This document shows positions 9,944 through 18,889 of a stretch of 64,000 nt of DNA, piece by piece (within the stretch, counting starts at the first letter, position 1; each line of letters begins with the position of its first letter). Both the position numbers and the translations under genes were made by a program. Origin of the DNA: Sinorhizobium fredii USDA 257 (lineage in GTDB: Bacteria > Pseudomonadota > Alphaproteobacteria > Rhizobiales > Rhizobiaceae); the NCBI RefSeq assembly GCF_000265205.3, contig NC_018000.1:3720001-3784000 (forward strand). The letters are read 5' to 3'. A model generated the notes under the pieces. The model was not told the origin of the DNA and searched no databases. It was given only the letters and a program-made list of their open reading frames with translations.

Positions 9944-12862
9944 ATGGCAGACAAACAATTCGCACGAAGCGGGCCGGCAGAAGTCGATAGATTGGCCGAT
10001 GATGATCCGTTGAGCGAACTTGCCCGCATTGTCGGTTACGATGCTCGGCCAGCAGTTCAGCAACTGCAGGAGTTGCAGCGGCACCAGGAGGCGATCCGGC
10101 GCGATCCGACTTTTGACCTCGAAGACGAGCTGCTGCGCGCATTCGACAGCTACGACGCCCCGCGCGCGGCGCCGGTTCACCCCGACAGCGGGCTCGTCGA
10201 GCATCCGGCCGCCAACGCGTCTGCCGGCACGCGTGCCGAGCCGGTGCTGGAAAGCCAAGAACCTGAAGGCGCTGAGCCTTCCGCGCCGAACGTCGAACCC
10301 GTCGACGAGGTGGATTACGAGTCGGTAGCGTTGTCCCCGGCTTCCGAAGACCAGATCGCCAACGACCACCAGACGGAAGTTGTTGCGACGCAGGACGTCG
10401 ATTCCACGGTCGACCTGGAACGCGAACTCGAGCTGTCGCTCGGCTACGAAGATCTGTCGGCGGAGCCGGCACACCGCGTCGATGCGGTGGAATCCGGTCC
10501 GCAGGCCGAGACGCCGGAGCTGCCGGCATTCGAAGACTGGCAGGAGCCGCTTGCCTCCAGGCTCGCTGCCGCCGGCAAGGCTGCCGAGCGCGCGAATATC
10601 GCGGAACCGGTCTATCTCGATATGGCCGGACCCGATCTACCGCAGGAGGCAGCCGTCACCGAGGCGATTGCCGCGCATGTATCGCCGCCGATGCCGTCCG
10701 AGCCGGCCGCTTCGGACCATGTCGATCGGCTGCTCGCCGATGTGGAGCGCTTTCCGGTAATGCCGATCGTCGCGGCAGGCGCTGCGGTCACAACCGCGGC
10801 GGCGCAGGCGGCGTCTCCGGCCCCTGTCGCAAAAAAGAACACTTATCCCTTCACGCCGACGTTCAGCCGCGCGACGCCGGTCGCCTCGAGCGCCGGTCCG
10901 TCTCAGCAGCGAGCCTTCGCCACGCCGATGTCGGCTCCGGAGGCGGTGAAGACACCGGTCGCTTCGGTCGTCCCGCCGGAGGCAGTCGCCGAACCGGAAC
11001 CGGAGATCGCGCAAAACAGGCTGCCGCAGGGTGAGGCCGAGCCGAGCTTCGATCTCGATGATTTCGAGTTGGAACTCGCCGACATTGCGCTGGATATGGA
11101 TATGTCGAAAGACGATGAGCCGCAGGCAGTTGCAGAAGCGCCGCCGGTGGTGGGTCATCCTGCCTTGGTCGAGCCGGCTGCTCAGCCGTTCCTGCAGGCA
11201 CTCGCTCCGGCGAGCGAGCCGGAACCGCGTCGCGAACAGGCACCGGCGCCCTTAGTTGCTCAAGCGCCTGCGGTCACCGAGGTTGAAGAGACAACGTCCG
11301 AAAGTCCGCTGCCTTTCGATCCCGCCATGATCGGCGAGATGGAAAGCGGTGTCGCACCGATCGCCGATCTCGATGTCCCGCAGCTGCCGTCACTGGAGGC
11401 CGAGGAGAAGCCGGTTTCCTACCCGGGTGATTTCGACCTGGACATCGACGCGGAAATGGCACAGCTCTTCAGCACGCCGGCTTCGGCTGCAAAGGGCGGT
11501 GTGCGCTCCAACCAGGCAGACCTCGCGCCCGCAGCGCACGCCGGATCAGCGGGCAACGGCGGCGCCCCGCTCGCTTCGCTCAACGATTTCGAAGAATTCG
11601 AGAAGGCGATGGAAGAGGACTTCCAGCGGTCGATGTCGGAGCGCCGAAGCGCGGCGCAAGACGCCGAGGGGCTGGCGGCAATGCCGCGGGCCGAGGCGGA
11701 CGACTTTGTTGAACAGAGCTACGGCCGCCGTTCGCAGGCCACGATGCTGCTCGCCGCAAGTGTTGCCGGTGTCATCATCCTCGGGGGTGCCGCCGTCTAC
11801 GCCTGGATGGGCGGGAGCAGCGCGGTCCTGTCCGGCGACGGCCCCAAGATCATCCTGGCCGACAAGGACCCGGTTAAGATCGTGCCCGAACAGAAGGGCG
11901 GCAAGATGGTGCCGAACCAGGACAAGGCGGTCTACGACCGGGTGGCGGGCGACCAGAGCAATGCGCCGCGCCAGGAAGCCCTGGTCTCCTCGACGGAAGA
12001 GCCGATGGACGTGGTTCAGAAGACTCTGACACCCGAAACCCTGCCGCTTGAAGGCAGTGACGACGGCGATGCGTTGCCCGGAGTATCCCCCCCGGACGAG
12101 GAAGAAGTCGCACGCCTGGCGCCCGATGCGCCTGCGGACGAAGCTGCTGCCGAGCAGGAAAGTGCTCCGGCCGTCGCGCCGCGCAAGGTTCGGACGATGA
12201 TCGTCAAGCCGGACGGAACGCTCGTTCCTCGTGACGAGCCGGCCGCCGAAGCCGACAACGCCGTTGCGGCTGCCACTCAGCCCATCCCTGCCAACGCTTC
12301 GGCGGAAGCGGGCGCTTCCGGCTCCAAGGGCAAGGCGGCGGTCGCGGTTGCTGCAGGCGAGCTGCGCGCCGTCGCAGAGCTGGCCGCTCCCGCCGAGAAG
12401 GTTGCGCTTGCAGCGCCAAGCGAGCCGGCCCAGAACGAGGTTGCTCCCGTCCGCAGCGTCAAGACGACGGCCGTCGGCAGCGAACCGGTCCCGCAAGCGC
12501 GCCCCGCGGCCGAAGCTCCGGCCGCTGCGGGGCCGAGTGCGGCGCCGCAAACCCAGGCGGCCACGGAAACGGCAGCTGCGCAGCCCACCGCGCCGCTGGC
12601 GACCGCGTCCGTCCCGGCCGGCAGCTATGTCGTCCAGATTGCCTCGCTGCCTTCCGAGGCCGAGGCGCAGAAGAGCTACAACAGCCTAGCGGCCAAGTTT
12701 GCGAGCGTCATCGGCGGTCGTGGCGTCGATATCCGCAAGGCGGAAATTGCCGGCAAGGGTACCTATTACCGGGTGAGGATACCGGCCGGCTCGCGGGATG
12801 AAGCGAATGCGCTTTGCTCGCGCTACAAGGGCGCCGGCGGAAGCTGCCTCGTGACGAAGTAG
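9944..12862 (+). CDS. Large single-pass membrane protein with C-terminal SPOR domain
   Basis: A 972-residue protein with a very long acidic, Ala/Pro/Glu-rich cytoplasmic region (residues 1 to about 595), one membrane helix (about 599-621, MLLAASVAGVIILGGAAVYAW), a low-complexity Ala/Pro-rich periplasmic linker, and a SPOR domain over the last about 80 residues (GSYVVQIASLPSEAEAQKSY ... YYRVRIPAGSRDEANALCSR). SPOR domains bind denuded septal peptidoglycan, so a role in division or cell-wall work at the septum is likely. The ATG at 9944 is preceded by GTGGAAA; a GTG at 9935 is possible. It sits between argS and nagZ, and the nagZ neighbour agrees with cell-wall metabolism. The cytoplasmic region has no domain I recognise. 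Confidence 0.85.
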   Translation: MADKQFARSGPAEVDRLADDDPLSELARIVGYDARPAVQQLQELQRHQEAIRRDPTFDLEDELLRAFDSYDAPRAAPVHPDSGLVEHPAANASAGTRAEPVLESQEPEGAEPSAPNVEPVDEVDYESVALSPASEDQIANDHQTEVVATQDVDSTVDLERELELSLGYEDLSAEPAHRVDAVESGPQAETPELPAFEDWQEPLASRLAAAGKAAERANIAEPVYLDMAGPDLPQEAAVTEAIAAHVSPPMPSEPAASDHVDRLLADVERFPVMPIVAAGAAVTTAAAQAASPAPVAKKNTYPFTPTFSRATPVASSAGPSQQRAFATPMSAPEAVKTPVASVVPPEAVAEPEPEIAQNRLPQGEAEPSFDLDDFELELADIALDMDMSKDDEPQAVAEAPPVVGHPALVEPAAQPFLQALAPASEPEPRREQAPAPLVAQAPAVTEVEETTSESPLPFDPAMIGEMESGVAPIADLDVPQLPSLEAEEKPVSYPGDFDLDIDAEMAQLFSTPASAAKGGVRSNQADLAPAAHAGSAGNGGAPLASLNDFEEFEKAMEEDFQRSMSERRSAAQDAEGLAAMPRAEADDFVEQSYGRRSQATMLLAASVAGVIILGGAAVYAWMGGSSAVLSGDGPKIILADKDPVKIVPEQKGGKMVPNQDKAVYDRVAGDQSNAPRQEALVSSTEEPMDVVQKTLTPETLPLEGSDDGDALPGVSPPDEEEVARLAPDAPADEAAAEQESAPAVAPRKVRTMIVKPDGTLVPRDEPAAEADNAVAAATQPIPANASAEAGASGSKGKAAVAVAAGELRAVAELAAPAEKVALAAPSEPAQNEVAPVRSVKTTAVGSEPVPQARPAAEAPAAAGPSAAPQTQAATETAAAQPTAPLATASVPAGSYVVQIASLPSEAEAQKSYNSLAAKFASVIGGRGVDIRKAEIAGKGTYYRVRIPAGSRDEANALCSRYKGAGGSCLVTK

Positions 12863-12889
12863 TTTCAAAAAGCGTTCAGGGAACAAAGC

Positions 12890-12921
12890 GGGCGCGGCAG
12901 GAATGTCGCGCCCGTTTCGTT
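12890..12921 (+). terminator. Terminator of the SPOR-domain gene
   Basis: GGGCGCG (12890-12896) pairs with CGCGCCC (12907-12913) and is followed by GTTTCGTT. Placement 28 bp after the stop supports it. Confidence 0.7.
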
Positions 12922-12922
12922 A

Positions 12923-13014
12923 CTGCATGTTCCTTAAGTCGTATCGATTTAAGGAACATGCAGCGATTCAAAGTGCTACAGCGCCGTGCGTCTGATAAGG
13001 CGCACGGCGCTGTA
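12923..13014. repeat. Two-palindrome intergenic repeat (RIME-like), best copy
   Basis: Two perfect inverted repeats in tandem. The first is a 15-bp repeat (CTGCATGTTCCTTAA, 12923-12937, with its complement at 12949-12963). The second is a 14-bp repeat (TACAGCGCCGTGCG, 12977-12990, with its complement at 13001-13014). Mosaic elements with two palindromes are known from rhizobial intergenic regions (RIME family). Two decayed relatives of the second palindrome lie at 60,875 and 63,645. Confidence 0.8.
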
Positions 13015-13097
13015 AGGCAGGCGTTTGCCTGTGCACGGAGATGCCCGGCGTCGGTTTGCGGCTTCGCGGTTCGGCAGCAGGATACTATGATCGACTT

Positions 13098-14114
13098 ATG
13101 AGCGAATCAAAGGCATTCATCTCGGGCTGCAAAGGCCTTTCCCTGACGGCGGAAGAGCGCAGCTTCTTCGCCGGCGAACGCCCCTGGGGCTTCATTCTGT
13201 TCGGCCGCAACATCGGTGAGGAAGAGCAGATTTGCGATCTCGTCGCGGCCCTGCGCGACAGCATCGGCAATCCGAAAGCACCGGTCCTGATCGATCAGGA
13301 GGGCGGCCGTGTCCAGCGCATTCGCCCGCCGCTCGCGCAGCAATATCCGAGCGGTGCGGCCATCGGCGAGATCTACCGACGCGACGATCAGATGGGGCTG
13401 CGCGCCGCGTGGCTGCTCGGACGCCTGCATGCGTTCGATCTCATGCGCTTCGGCATCACGGTGGATTGCCTGCCGGTCCTCGACGTGCCGGTGCCCGGCA
13501 GCCATGACGTCATCGGCAACCGGGCCTATGGACACGATCCGGCGACCGTGACGGCGATCGGCCGTGCGGTGAGCGAGGGCCTGAAAGCCGGCGGCATGTT
13601 GCCGGTGATGAAGCACATGCCCGGCCATGGCCGCACCTTCGTGGATTCGCATCACAATCTGCCGGTGGTCAACGCCTCGCTGGAGGAACTGAAGCGGGTC
13701 GACTTCCAGCCTTTCGCCGCCATGAAGGACGAGGCAATGGCCATGTCGGCGCACATGGTCTTCATGGCGATCGATCCGGACAATCCCGCGACGACGTCTC
13801 CAAGGGTCGTGCGGCAGATCATCCGCGACTATATCGGCTTCGACGGCCTGTTGATGTCCGACGATGTGTCCATGAACGCACTTGCAGGGGATATGACAAG
13901 CCGCGCCCGCGGGATTATCGGCGCAGGGCTTGATCTGGTCTTGCATTGTCATGGCATTATGGAGGAAATGAAGGCCGTCGCCGATGTGGTGCCGGTTCTC
14001 GCGGGCGATCGGCTGCGCAGGGCCAGCGCGGCCGAGGCTGCCTTCCGGCAGCCTGATGGTTCGGACGAAGACATATTGCGAGCGGAGTTCAATGCGATGT
14101 TCTCGCTCGTTTAA
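13098..14114 (+). CDS. nagZ: Beta-N-acetylhexosaminidase
   Basis: A 338-residue glycoside hydrolase family 3 enzyme that removes GlcNAc from 1,6-anhydro-muropeptides during cytoplasmic cell-wall recycling. It shows FILFGRNIGEEEQI, VLIDQEGGRVQRI, the GNRAYGHDP segment, KHMPGHGRTFVDSHHNLP (catalytic His loop of NagZ-type GH3) and LLMSDDVSMNAL with the Asp nucleophile. The single-domain length fits NagZ. The start is the ATG of MSESKAFISGCKGL; an upstream in-frame ATG at 13041 adds residues that overlap the palindromic region and look non-coding. scpA follows after 40 bp, suggesting one operon. Confidence 0.92.
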   Translation: MSESKAFISGCKGLSLTAEERSFFAGERPWGFILFGRNIGEEEQICDLVAALRDSIGNPKAPVLIDQEGGRVQRIRPPLAQQYPSGAAIGEIYRRDDQMGLRAAWLLGRLHAFDLMRFGITVDCLPVLDVPVPGSHDVIGNRAYGHDPATVTAIGRAVSEGLKAGGMLPVMKHMPGHGRTFVDSHHNLPVVNASLEELKRVDFQPFAAMKDEAMAMSAHMVFMAIDPDNPATTSPRVVRQIIRDYIGFDGLLMSDDVSMNALAGDMTSRARGIIGAGLDLVLHCHGIMEEMKAVADVVPVLAGDRLRRASAAEAAFRQPDGSDEDILRAEFNAMFSLV

Positions 14115-14154
14115 GAGCTGATGAGCAAAGGCGGCTCCGGCCGCGCCGGGGGGC

Positions 14155-15027
14155 ATGGTGGCGATGGGTTCTGACGAGAGGCAGGGACAGCCTGCGGCAA
14201 AGGCGCCGATGGAGCCTTTGTGGCAGGAGGAATCCGCCGATCGCGGCCTTCACGAGGAAGAGCTCGTCGTCGACATCGGCGGCTTCGAGGGACCGCTCGA
14301 TCTGCTCCTGCATCTTGCCCGCAGCCAGCGCGTCGATCTTTCCCGCATCTCGGTTCTGGCGCTTGCCGAACAGTATATCGCCTTCATCGAGCGGGCGCGT
14401 TCCATCCGTATCGAGCTTGCCGCCGATTACCTGGTGATGGCGGCGTGGCTTGCCTATCTGAAATCGCGCCTGCTGATCCCGCAGCAGCCGAAGGACGAGG
14501 GGCCCTCCGGCGAGGAGATGGCTTCCGCCCTCGCATTCCGGCTGAAGCGCCTCGAGGCGATGCGCGATGCGGCGACGCGGCTGGTCAACCGCAACAGGCT
14601 GGGTCGCGATGTCTTCGCGCGCGGCGCACCCGAGCATCTCGTATCGGAGAGAAAGTCCGACTACGACGCTTCGCTTTACGACTTGCTCACGGCCTATGCC
14701 ACGCTTCGGCAACGCCAGGCGATAACCCAGGTGACAATCGAGAAGCGCCATGTCTGGTCGCTTGCCGACGCGCGCCTGATCCTCGCCAGGATGGTCGGTG
14801 GCCTCGAAGATTGGACAGCCCTCGACCATTTCCTCATCCGTTACATGACGAGCCCGAAGGAGCGCGCAACGGCAATTGCGAGCTCCTTTGCCGCCTCGCT
14901 CGAACTGGTGCGGGAGGGACGTTTGGAAATCCGGCAGGAAGCCGCTTTCGCGCCAATTTATCTGAGGCGCGGGCCGAGGCCGATCGATGCTGCGACCCTG
15001 GCGGAAATGGAGGCAGCGCGTGGCTGA
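14155..15027 (+). CDS. scpA: Segregation and condensation protein A
   Basis: A 290-residue kleisin subunit of the SMC-ScpAB chromosome condensation complex. Typical motifs: ELVVDIGGFEGPLDLLLHLA (N-terminal SMC-binding helix), RSQRVDLSRISVLALAEQYI, the ADYLVMAAWLAYLKSRLLIP segment, and a C-terminal winged helix (FLIRYMTSPKERATAIASSF). A second ATG lies nine bases downstream at 14164. The stop overlaps the scpB start by eight bases, showing translational coupling. The nagZ-scpA-scpB-ABC ATPase-tatABC-serS-surE-pcm run is all on one strand with short gaps. Confidence 0.93.
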   Translation: MVAMGSDERQGQPAAKAPMEPLWQEESADRGLHEEELVVDIGGFEGPLDLLLHLARSQRVDLSRISVLALAEQYIAFIERARSIRIELAADYLVMAAWLAYLKSRLLIPQQPKDEGPSGEEMASALAFRLKRLEAMRDAATRLVNRNRLGRDVFARGAPEHLVSERKSDYDASLYDLLTAYATLRQRQAITQVTIEKRHVWSLADARLILARMVGGLEDWTALDHFLIRYMTSPKERATAIASSFAASLELVREGRLEIRQEAAFAPIYLRRGPRPIDAATLAEMEAARG

Positions 15028-15745
15028 GGCACAAAAATATTTGCCCGGATTACCCGACGACGAGGAAGAGGTGGGCATTCTCATCGATCCCGGACTCGCG
15101 GAGGAGGCGGAGCGGATCGCCGAAGCGCTCGTCTTCGCATCGGCGCAGCCGATTTCAGAGACCTATATCGCCAGCCGGATACCCCGTGGCGTCGATGTCG
15201 GCCGGATCATGTCGCGGCTGAAAGCGTTCTATGCGAGCCGCGGCGTCAATCTCGTGCAGGTCGCCGATCACTGGGCCTTCCGCACCGCGGCCGATCTCTC
15301 CTTCGTCGTGCAAACGGACGAGCAGGAAGTCAAGAAGCTCTCCCGCGCTGCTCTCGAAGTGCTGGCCATCATCGCCTACCACCAACCGGTCACCCGCGCG
15401 GAGATCGAGGACATTCGCGGCGTGCAGACCTCCAAGGGCACGCTCGATGTGCTGATGGAGGCGGGCTGGGTGCGCTTTCGCGGCCGCAGGCGCACGCCGG
15501 GGCGGCCGGTGACGTTCGGGACGTCACGGGATTTCCTCGACCATTTCGGGCTGGAGGAAATCCGCGATCTCCCGGGGATCGAGGAACTGAAGGGCGCGGG
15601 TCTCCTGTCCGGTCGCGTTCCCTCGAACCTGCATATCCCGGTGCCCGTCGGCGAGGACGAGCTTTCCGACAATGAAGATCCCATCACCCAGATGGACCTT
15701 GAGGAACTGGGCCTCTTGACTCCGAAGGCTGAAGAAGACGATTAG
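15020..15745 (+). CDS. scpB: Segregation and condensation protein B
   Basis: A 241-residue ScpB, partner of ScpA in the SMC complex, built of two winged-helix domains. Motifs seen: RIAEALVFASAQPISETYIA, LSRAALEVLAIIAYHQPVTR, IEDIRGVQTSKGTLDVLMEA and GTSRDFLDHFGLEEIRDLPG. The start is a GTG at 15020, preceded by GGAGG six bases upstream inside the end of scpA; this gives the eight-base overlap. A short acidic tail (EDELSDNEDP...AEEDD) follows the second domain. Confidence 0.93.
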   Translation: MAEAQKYLPGLPDDEEEVGILIDPGLAEEAERIAEALVFASAQPISETYIASRIPRGVDVGRIMSRLKAFYASRGVNLVQVADHWAFRTAADLSFVVQTDEQEVKKLSRAALEVLAIIAYHQPVTRAEIEDIRGVQTSKGTLDVLMEAGWVRFRGRRRTPGRPVTFGTSRDFLDHFGLEEIRDLPGIEELKGAGLLSGRVPSNLHIPVPVGEDELSDNEDPITQMDLEELGLLTPKAEEDD

Positions 15746-15816
15746 AAATCCTGAGTGGGCGTATCGGCTTTAAAGCCGCTATGCGCGCCGATGCCTTCGG
15801 TTCAAGGAATGCAGGT

Positions 15817-16926
15817 ATGGTTTCAGACACGCTCAACGGCGCCCTTGCGACGACGAGGCGGTCGGGCGTGTCGTTTGCCGCAAGTATTGCATTCGAAAAC
15901 ATCAGCCACCGATATCATTCCAAGGACACGATCAAGGGCGTCTCGCTGACCGCCGAAGCCGGAGAGGTGCTGTGCCTGCTCGGGCCCTCGGGCTCCGGCA
16001 AGACGACCTTGTTGCGTATTGCCGCCGGTATCGAGATGCAGACCGGCGGCCGTCTTCTGCTGAATGGCCAGGAAATATCGGGTCCTTCCGTTTTCCTGCC
16101 GCCGGAAAGGCGCGGCGTCGGGCTGATGTTTCAGGACTTCGCGCTCTTTCCGCACATGACGATCCGGGACAATGTCGGCTTCGGTCTGACCGCCTTGCCG
16201 AAGAAGGAGGCCCTTCTCCAGGCCGATGCAGCACTGGATCGCGTGGGCCTGGTTCATTACGCCGATCGCTATCCCCATGTGCTTTCTGGCGGCGAGCAGC
16301 AGCGGGTGGCGCTTGCCCGGGCGCTCGCCCCGCGGCCGGCGGTGTTGTTGATGGACGAGCCTTTCTCCGGCCTCGACTCCCGTCTGAAGGACTCCATCCG
16401 TGCCGACACGCTGGCCATTTTGCGCGAAACGCGGGCGACGGCGATCGTCGTGACCCACGACGCGGAAGAAGCGATGCGAATGGCCGACCGGATCGCGCTT
16501 CTGAAGGATGGCTGTCTGATTCAGGTCGGCACTGCCGACGAGCTCTACCGCAAGCCCCGCAACCTTTTTGCCGCGGGGTTCTTTTCCGAAATCAACGTGT
16601 TCGACGCGCGTGTGCGCGGCGGCCGCGTCGAAACGCCGCTTGGTGGCGTGCCTGCCGGAGAGTACAAGGAGGGGCAGCCCTTGAGCGTGGCCGTGCGGCT
16701 CTCCGGTGTTCAGTTGAAGCCGGAAGGCGGCGACATCCCGGCGCGCATCCTGTCGCGGCGCTTTCTGGGCGTGGTCGAGCTCCTCGAACTCGCGGTACCG
16801 CAGTCGGAACGGACGGTACGGGCCCGCATTCGCGCCGACCTGTTGCCGCAAGGATTGCGTGACGTCACGCTTTCCGTTAACGAGCGCGACATATTGGTGT
16901 TTGAAAAAGACGCCTCGACATCTTAG
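15817..16926 (+). CDS. ABC transporter ATP-binding protein, Fe3+/spermidine/sulfate (CUT1-like) type
   Basis: A 369-residue ABC ATPase with Walker A GPSGSGKTT, Q-loop MFQDFALFPHMTIRDN, signature LSGGEQQRVALARALA, Walker B VLLMDEPFSGLD and H-loop VVTHDAEEAMRMADR. A C-terminal TOBE-like domain (VAVRLSGVQLKPEGG ... ARILSRRFLGVVELLEL) places it with FbpC/PotA-type importers. The ATG at 15817 has AAGGA eight bases upstream; an in-frame ATG at 15781 lacks one. No permease or binding protein is adjacent: scpB lies 71 bp upstream and tatA 92 bp downstream, so it is an orphan ATPase whose partners, if any, are elsewhere. Substrate unknown. Confidence 0.85.
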   Translation: MVSDTLNGALATTRRSGVSFAASIAFENISHRYHSKDTIKGVSLTAEAGEVLCLLGPSGSGKTTLLRIAAGIEMQTGGRLLLNGQEISGPSVFLPPERRGVGLMFQDFALFPHMTIRDNVGFGLTALPKKEALLQADAALDRVGLVHYADRYPHVLSGGEQQRVALARALAPRPAVLLMDEPFSGLDSRLKDSIRADTLAILRETRATAIVVTHDAEEAMRMADRIALLKDGCLIQVGTADELYRKPRNLFAAGFFSEINVFDARVRGGRVETPLGGVPAGEYKEGQPLSVAVRLSGVQLKPEGGDIPARILSRRFLGVVELLELAVPQSERTVRARIRADLLPQGLRDVTLSVNERDILVFEKDASTS

Positions 16927-17018
16927 GTTCGGTCAGAACGACGGCGAGCTTTTAAGCGGCGCCTGAAAAATGACAACGTGATGGCTTTAAATCGATAAAG
17001 CCGCGAGGGAGTAAGTGG

Positions 17019-17225
17019 ATGGGTTCGTTTAGCATCTGGCATTGGCTGATCGTTCTGGTGGTCGTGCTGCTGTTGTTTGGTCGCGGCAAGATTCCGGAAT
17101 TGATGGGCGATGTTGCCAAGGGCATCAAGAACTTCAAGAAGGGCATGACCGACGAGGACGCCGCCTCGGCCGACAAGACGCTTGACGGCAAGACCGTCGA
17201 ACACAAGTCCGACGAAGTCCGCTGA
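17019..17225 (+). CDS. tatA: Sec-independent protein translocase TatA
   Basis: A 68-residue TatA, which oligomerises to form the twin-arginine translocation pore. It has one N-terminal membrane helix ([17 protein letters not shown]), the FG hinge, and an amphipathic helix ([20 protein letters not shown]) followed by a short charged tail. It is first in a tatA-tatB-tatC cluster, 92 bp after the ABC ATPase and 72 bp before tatB. Confidence 0.94.
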   Translation: MGSFSIWHWLIVLVVVLLLFGRGKIPELMGDVAKGIKNFKKGMTDEDAASADKTLDGKTVEHKSDEVR

Positions 17226-17297
17226 CGATCGGAAAATGGCGGGATCGGGTGCGTAGGCGCCCGATGAGCCGCATTACGGGTTTGTAGGGCGCGTCGG

Positions 17298-18011
17298 ATG
17301 CTTGATATCGGCTGGACCGAGCTTGTTGTTATTGCAATCGTCTTGATCGTCGTCGTGGGACCGAAGGACCTGCCGCCCATGCTGCGGGCTTTCGGACGGA
17401 TGACGACACGGATGCGGGGCATGGCCTCCGATTTCCGCCGTCAATTCGATGAAGCGCTGCGGGAGGCCGATCTCGACGAGGTCCGCAAGACGATCAGCGA
17501 CGCGCAAAGCCTCAATCCGACCACGGCGCTGCGCGACGCGATGAACCCGCTGCGGCAGCTCGGCAACGAGATCAAATCGGACCTGCAGAAGGCGACGACC
17601 CCCGACGCGCCGGCTCAACCCGCAACGCCCGAGCCTCCCGTAACGCCCGAACCTCAACTCGAGCCTGCGAGCGCGCCCGCAGGGGTGCCAGCGAAGCCCG
17701 TCGACACGGTGGCGGCCGCCGCGGTCGGGTCTGCGTCCCGGCAGATGGAACGTGCAGCCACGGATGAGGTCAAGGTGGCGGCGGCCAGTGAGGCGACGCC
17801 GAAGCGCGCCGCCAAGTCCAGGGCCGGAACCGCTGCGCAGAAGGCGCCGACCCAAAAGGAAGCCACCGACGGGGCAGCCCGGAAGAGGACCGCGTCTGCG
17901 GCAGCGCCGAAGAAGGCGGCTGCCAGGAAGACTACGGCAGGCGAAGGCGCGGTCGCTGTCAAAACCGATAAGACAAGCGCGTCTGCGCGCAAGAAAAAGG
18001 GTGACGCATGA
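17298..18011 (+). CDS. tatB: Sec-independent protein translocase TatB
   Basis: A 237-residue TatB, the receptor-complex partner of TatC for folded twin-arginine substrates. The N-terminus MLDIGWTELVVIAIVLIVVV carries the conserved Glu and is followed by the GPKDLPPMLRAFGRM hinge and amphipathic helix. The C-terminal 120 residues are a long Ala/Pro/Lys-rich tail (KKAAARKTTAGE, ARKKKGDA), longer than enteric TatB and common in rhizobia. The stop overlaps the tatC start (ATGA, four bases), indicating coupled translation. Confidence 0.93.
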   Translation: MLDIGWTELVVIAIVLIVVVGPKDLPPMLRAFGRMTTRMRGMASDFRRQFDEALREADLDEVRKTISDAQSLNPTTALRDAMNPLRQLGNEIKSDLQKATTPDAPAQPATPEPPVTPEPQLEPASAPAGVPAKPVDTVAAAAVGSASRQMERAATDEVKVAAASEATPKRAAKSRAGTAAQKAPTQKEATDGAARKRTASAAAPKKAAARKTTAGEGAVAVKTDKTSASARKKKGDA

Positions 18012-18850
18012 GCGGCGACATCGAGGACAAGCCGCAGCCGTTGATCGAGCACCTGATCGAGCTTCGCGCGCGGCTGATGTGGGCGGTCGGCGCGTTCTTC
18101 GTCGCCTTTCTGGTCTGCTTCTATTTCGCCAAGCAGCTATTCAACCTCCTTGTCCTGCCGTTCAAGTGGGCGGTGAGCTGGGCTGGCCTCAGCCATCGCA
18201 ACGTCGAACTGATCTACACCGCGCCGCAGGAATTCTTCTTCACCCAGATCAAGGTGGCGATGTTCGGCGCGTTGGTGATCGCCTTTCCGGTCATTGCTTC
18301 GCAGGTCTACAGGTTCGTCGCACCCGGTCTCTACAAGAATGAACGGGCCGCCTTTCTGCCGTTCCTGATTGCCTCTCCGCTCCTTTTCCTGCTCGGCGGC
18401 GCGCTCGTATATTTCTTCTTCACCCCGATGGTCATGTGGTTCTTCCTGGCCATGGAGCAGGGCGGCGGTGAAGGGCAGGTCGCGATCCAGCTCTTGCCGA
18501 AGGTATCGGAATATCTGAGCCTGATCATGTCGCTGGTGTTCGCCTTCGGGCTGGTCTTCCAGTTGCCGGTCGTCACCACGCTTCTGGCACGCGTCGGCTT
18601 CGTCACCTCGCAGGGGCTCGCCGAAAAGCGCAAATATGCGATCGTTATCGCTTTCGTCGTTGCCGCGGTGCTGACGCCACCGGATCCGGTTTCCCAGATC
18701 GGTCTTGCGCTGCCAGCCATCCTTCTCTACGAGATTTCAATCTATACGGCGCGACTCGTTGAAAGACAGCGGGAAGCTGAGGCACGCGCAACCGAGTCTG
18801 CCTCGTCGCAGGAAGGTTCTTCGGGGACGGTCGGGCCTGCCCAGGGCTGA
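18008..18850 (+). CDS. tatC: Sec-independent protein translocase TatC
   Basis: A 280-residue polytopic inner-membrane protein that recognises twin-arginine signal peptides. It shows the TatC N-terminal signature HLIELRARLMWAVGAFFVAF, an EFFFTQIKVAMFGALVIAFP segment with the conserved Phe-Glu region, and six predicted membrane helices. The cytoplasmic tail is polar (ERQREAEARATESASS). It is translationally coupled to tatB and lies 39 bp before serS. Confidence 0.95.
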   Translation: MSGDIEDKPQPLIEHLIELRARLMWAVGAFFVAFLVCFYFAKQLFNLLVLPFKWAVSWAGLSHRNVELIYTAPQEFFFTQIKVAMFGALVIAFPVIASQVYRFVAPGLYKNERAAFLPFLIASPLLFLLGGALVYFFFTPMVMWFFLAMEQGGGEGQVAIQLLPKVSEYLSLIMSLVFAFGLVFQLPVVTTLLARVGFVTSQGLAEKRKYAIVIAFVVAAVLTPPDPVSQIGLALPAILLYEISIYTARLVERQREAEARATESASSQEGSSGTVGPAQG

Positions 18851-18889
18851 CGTTCTCGCGCCGTGACCTGACCAACGCGTGGGACGACT

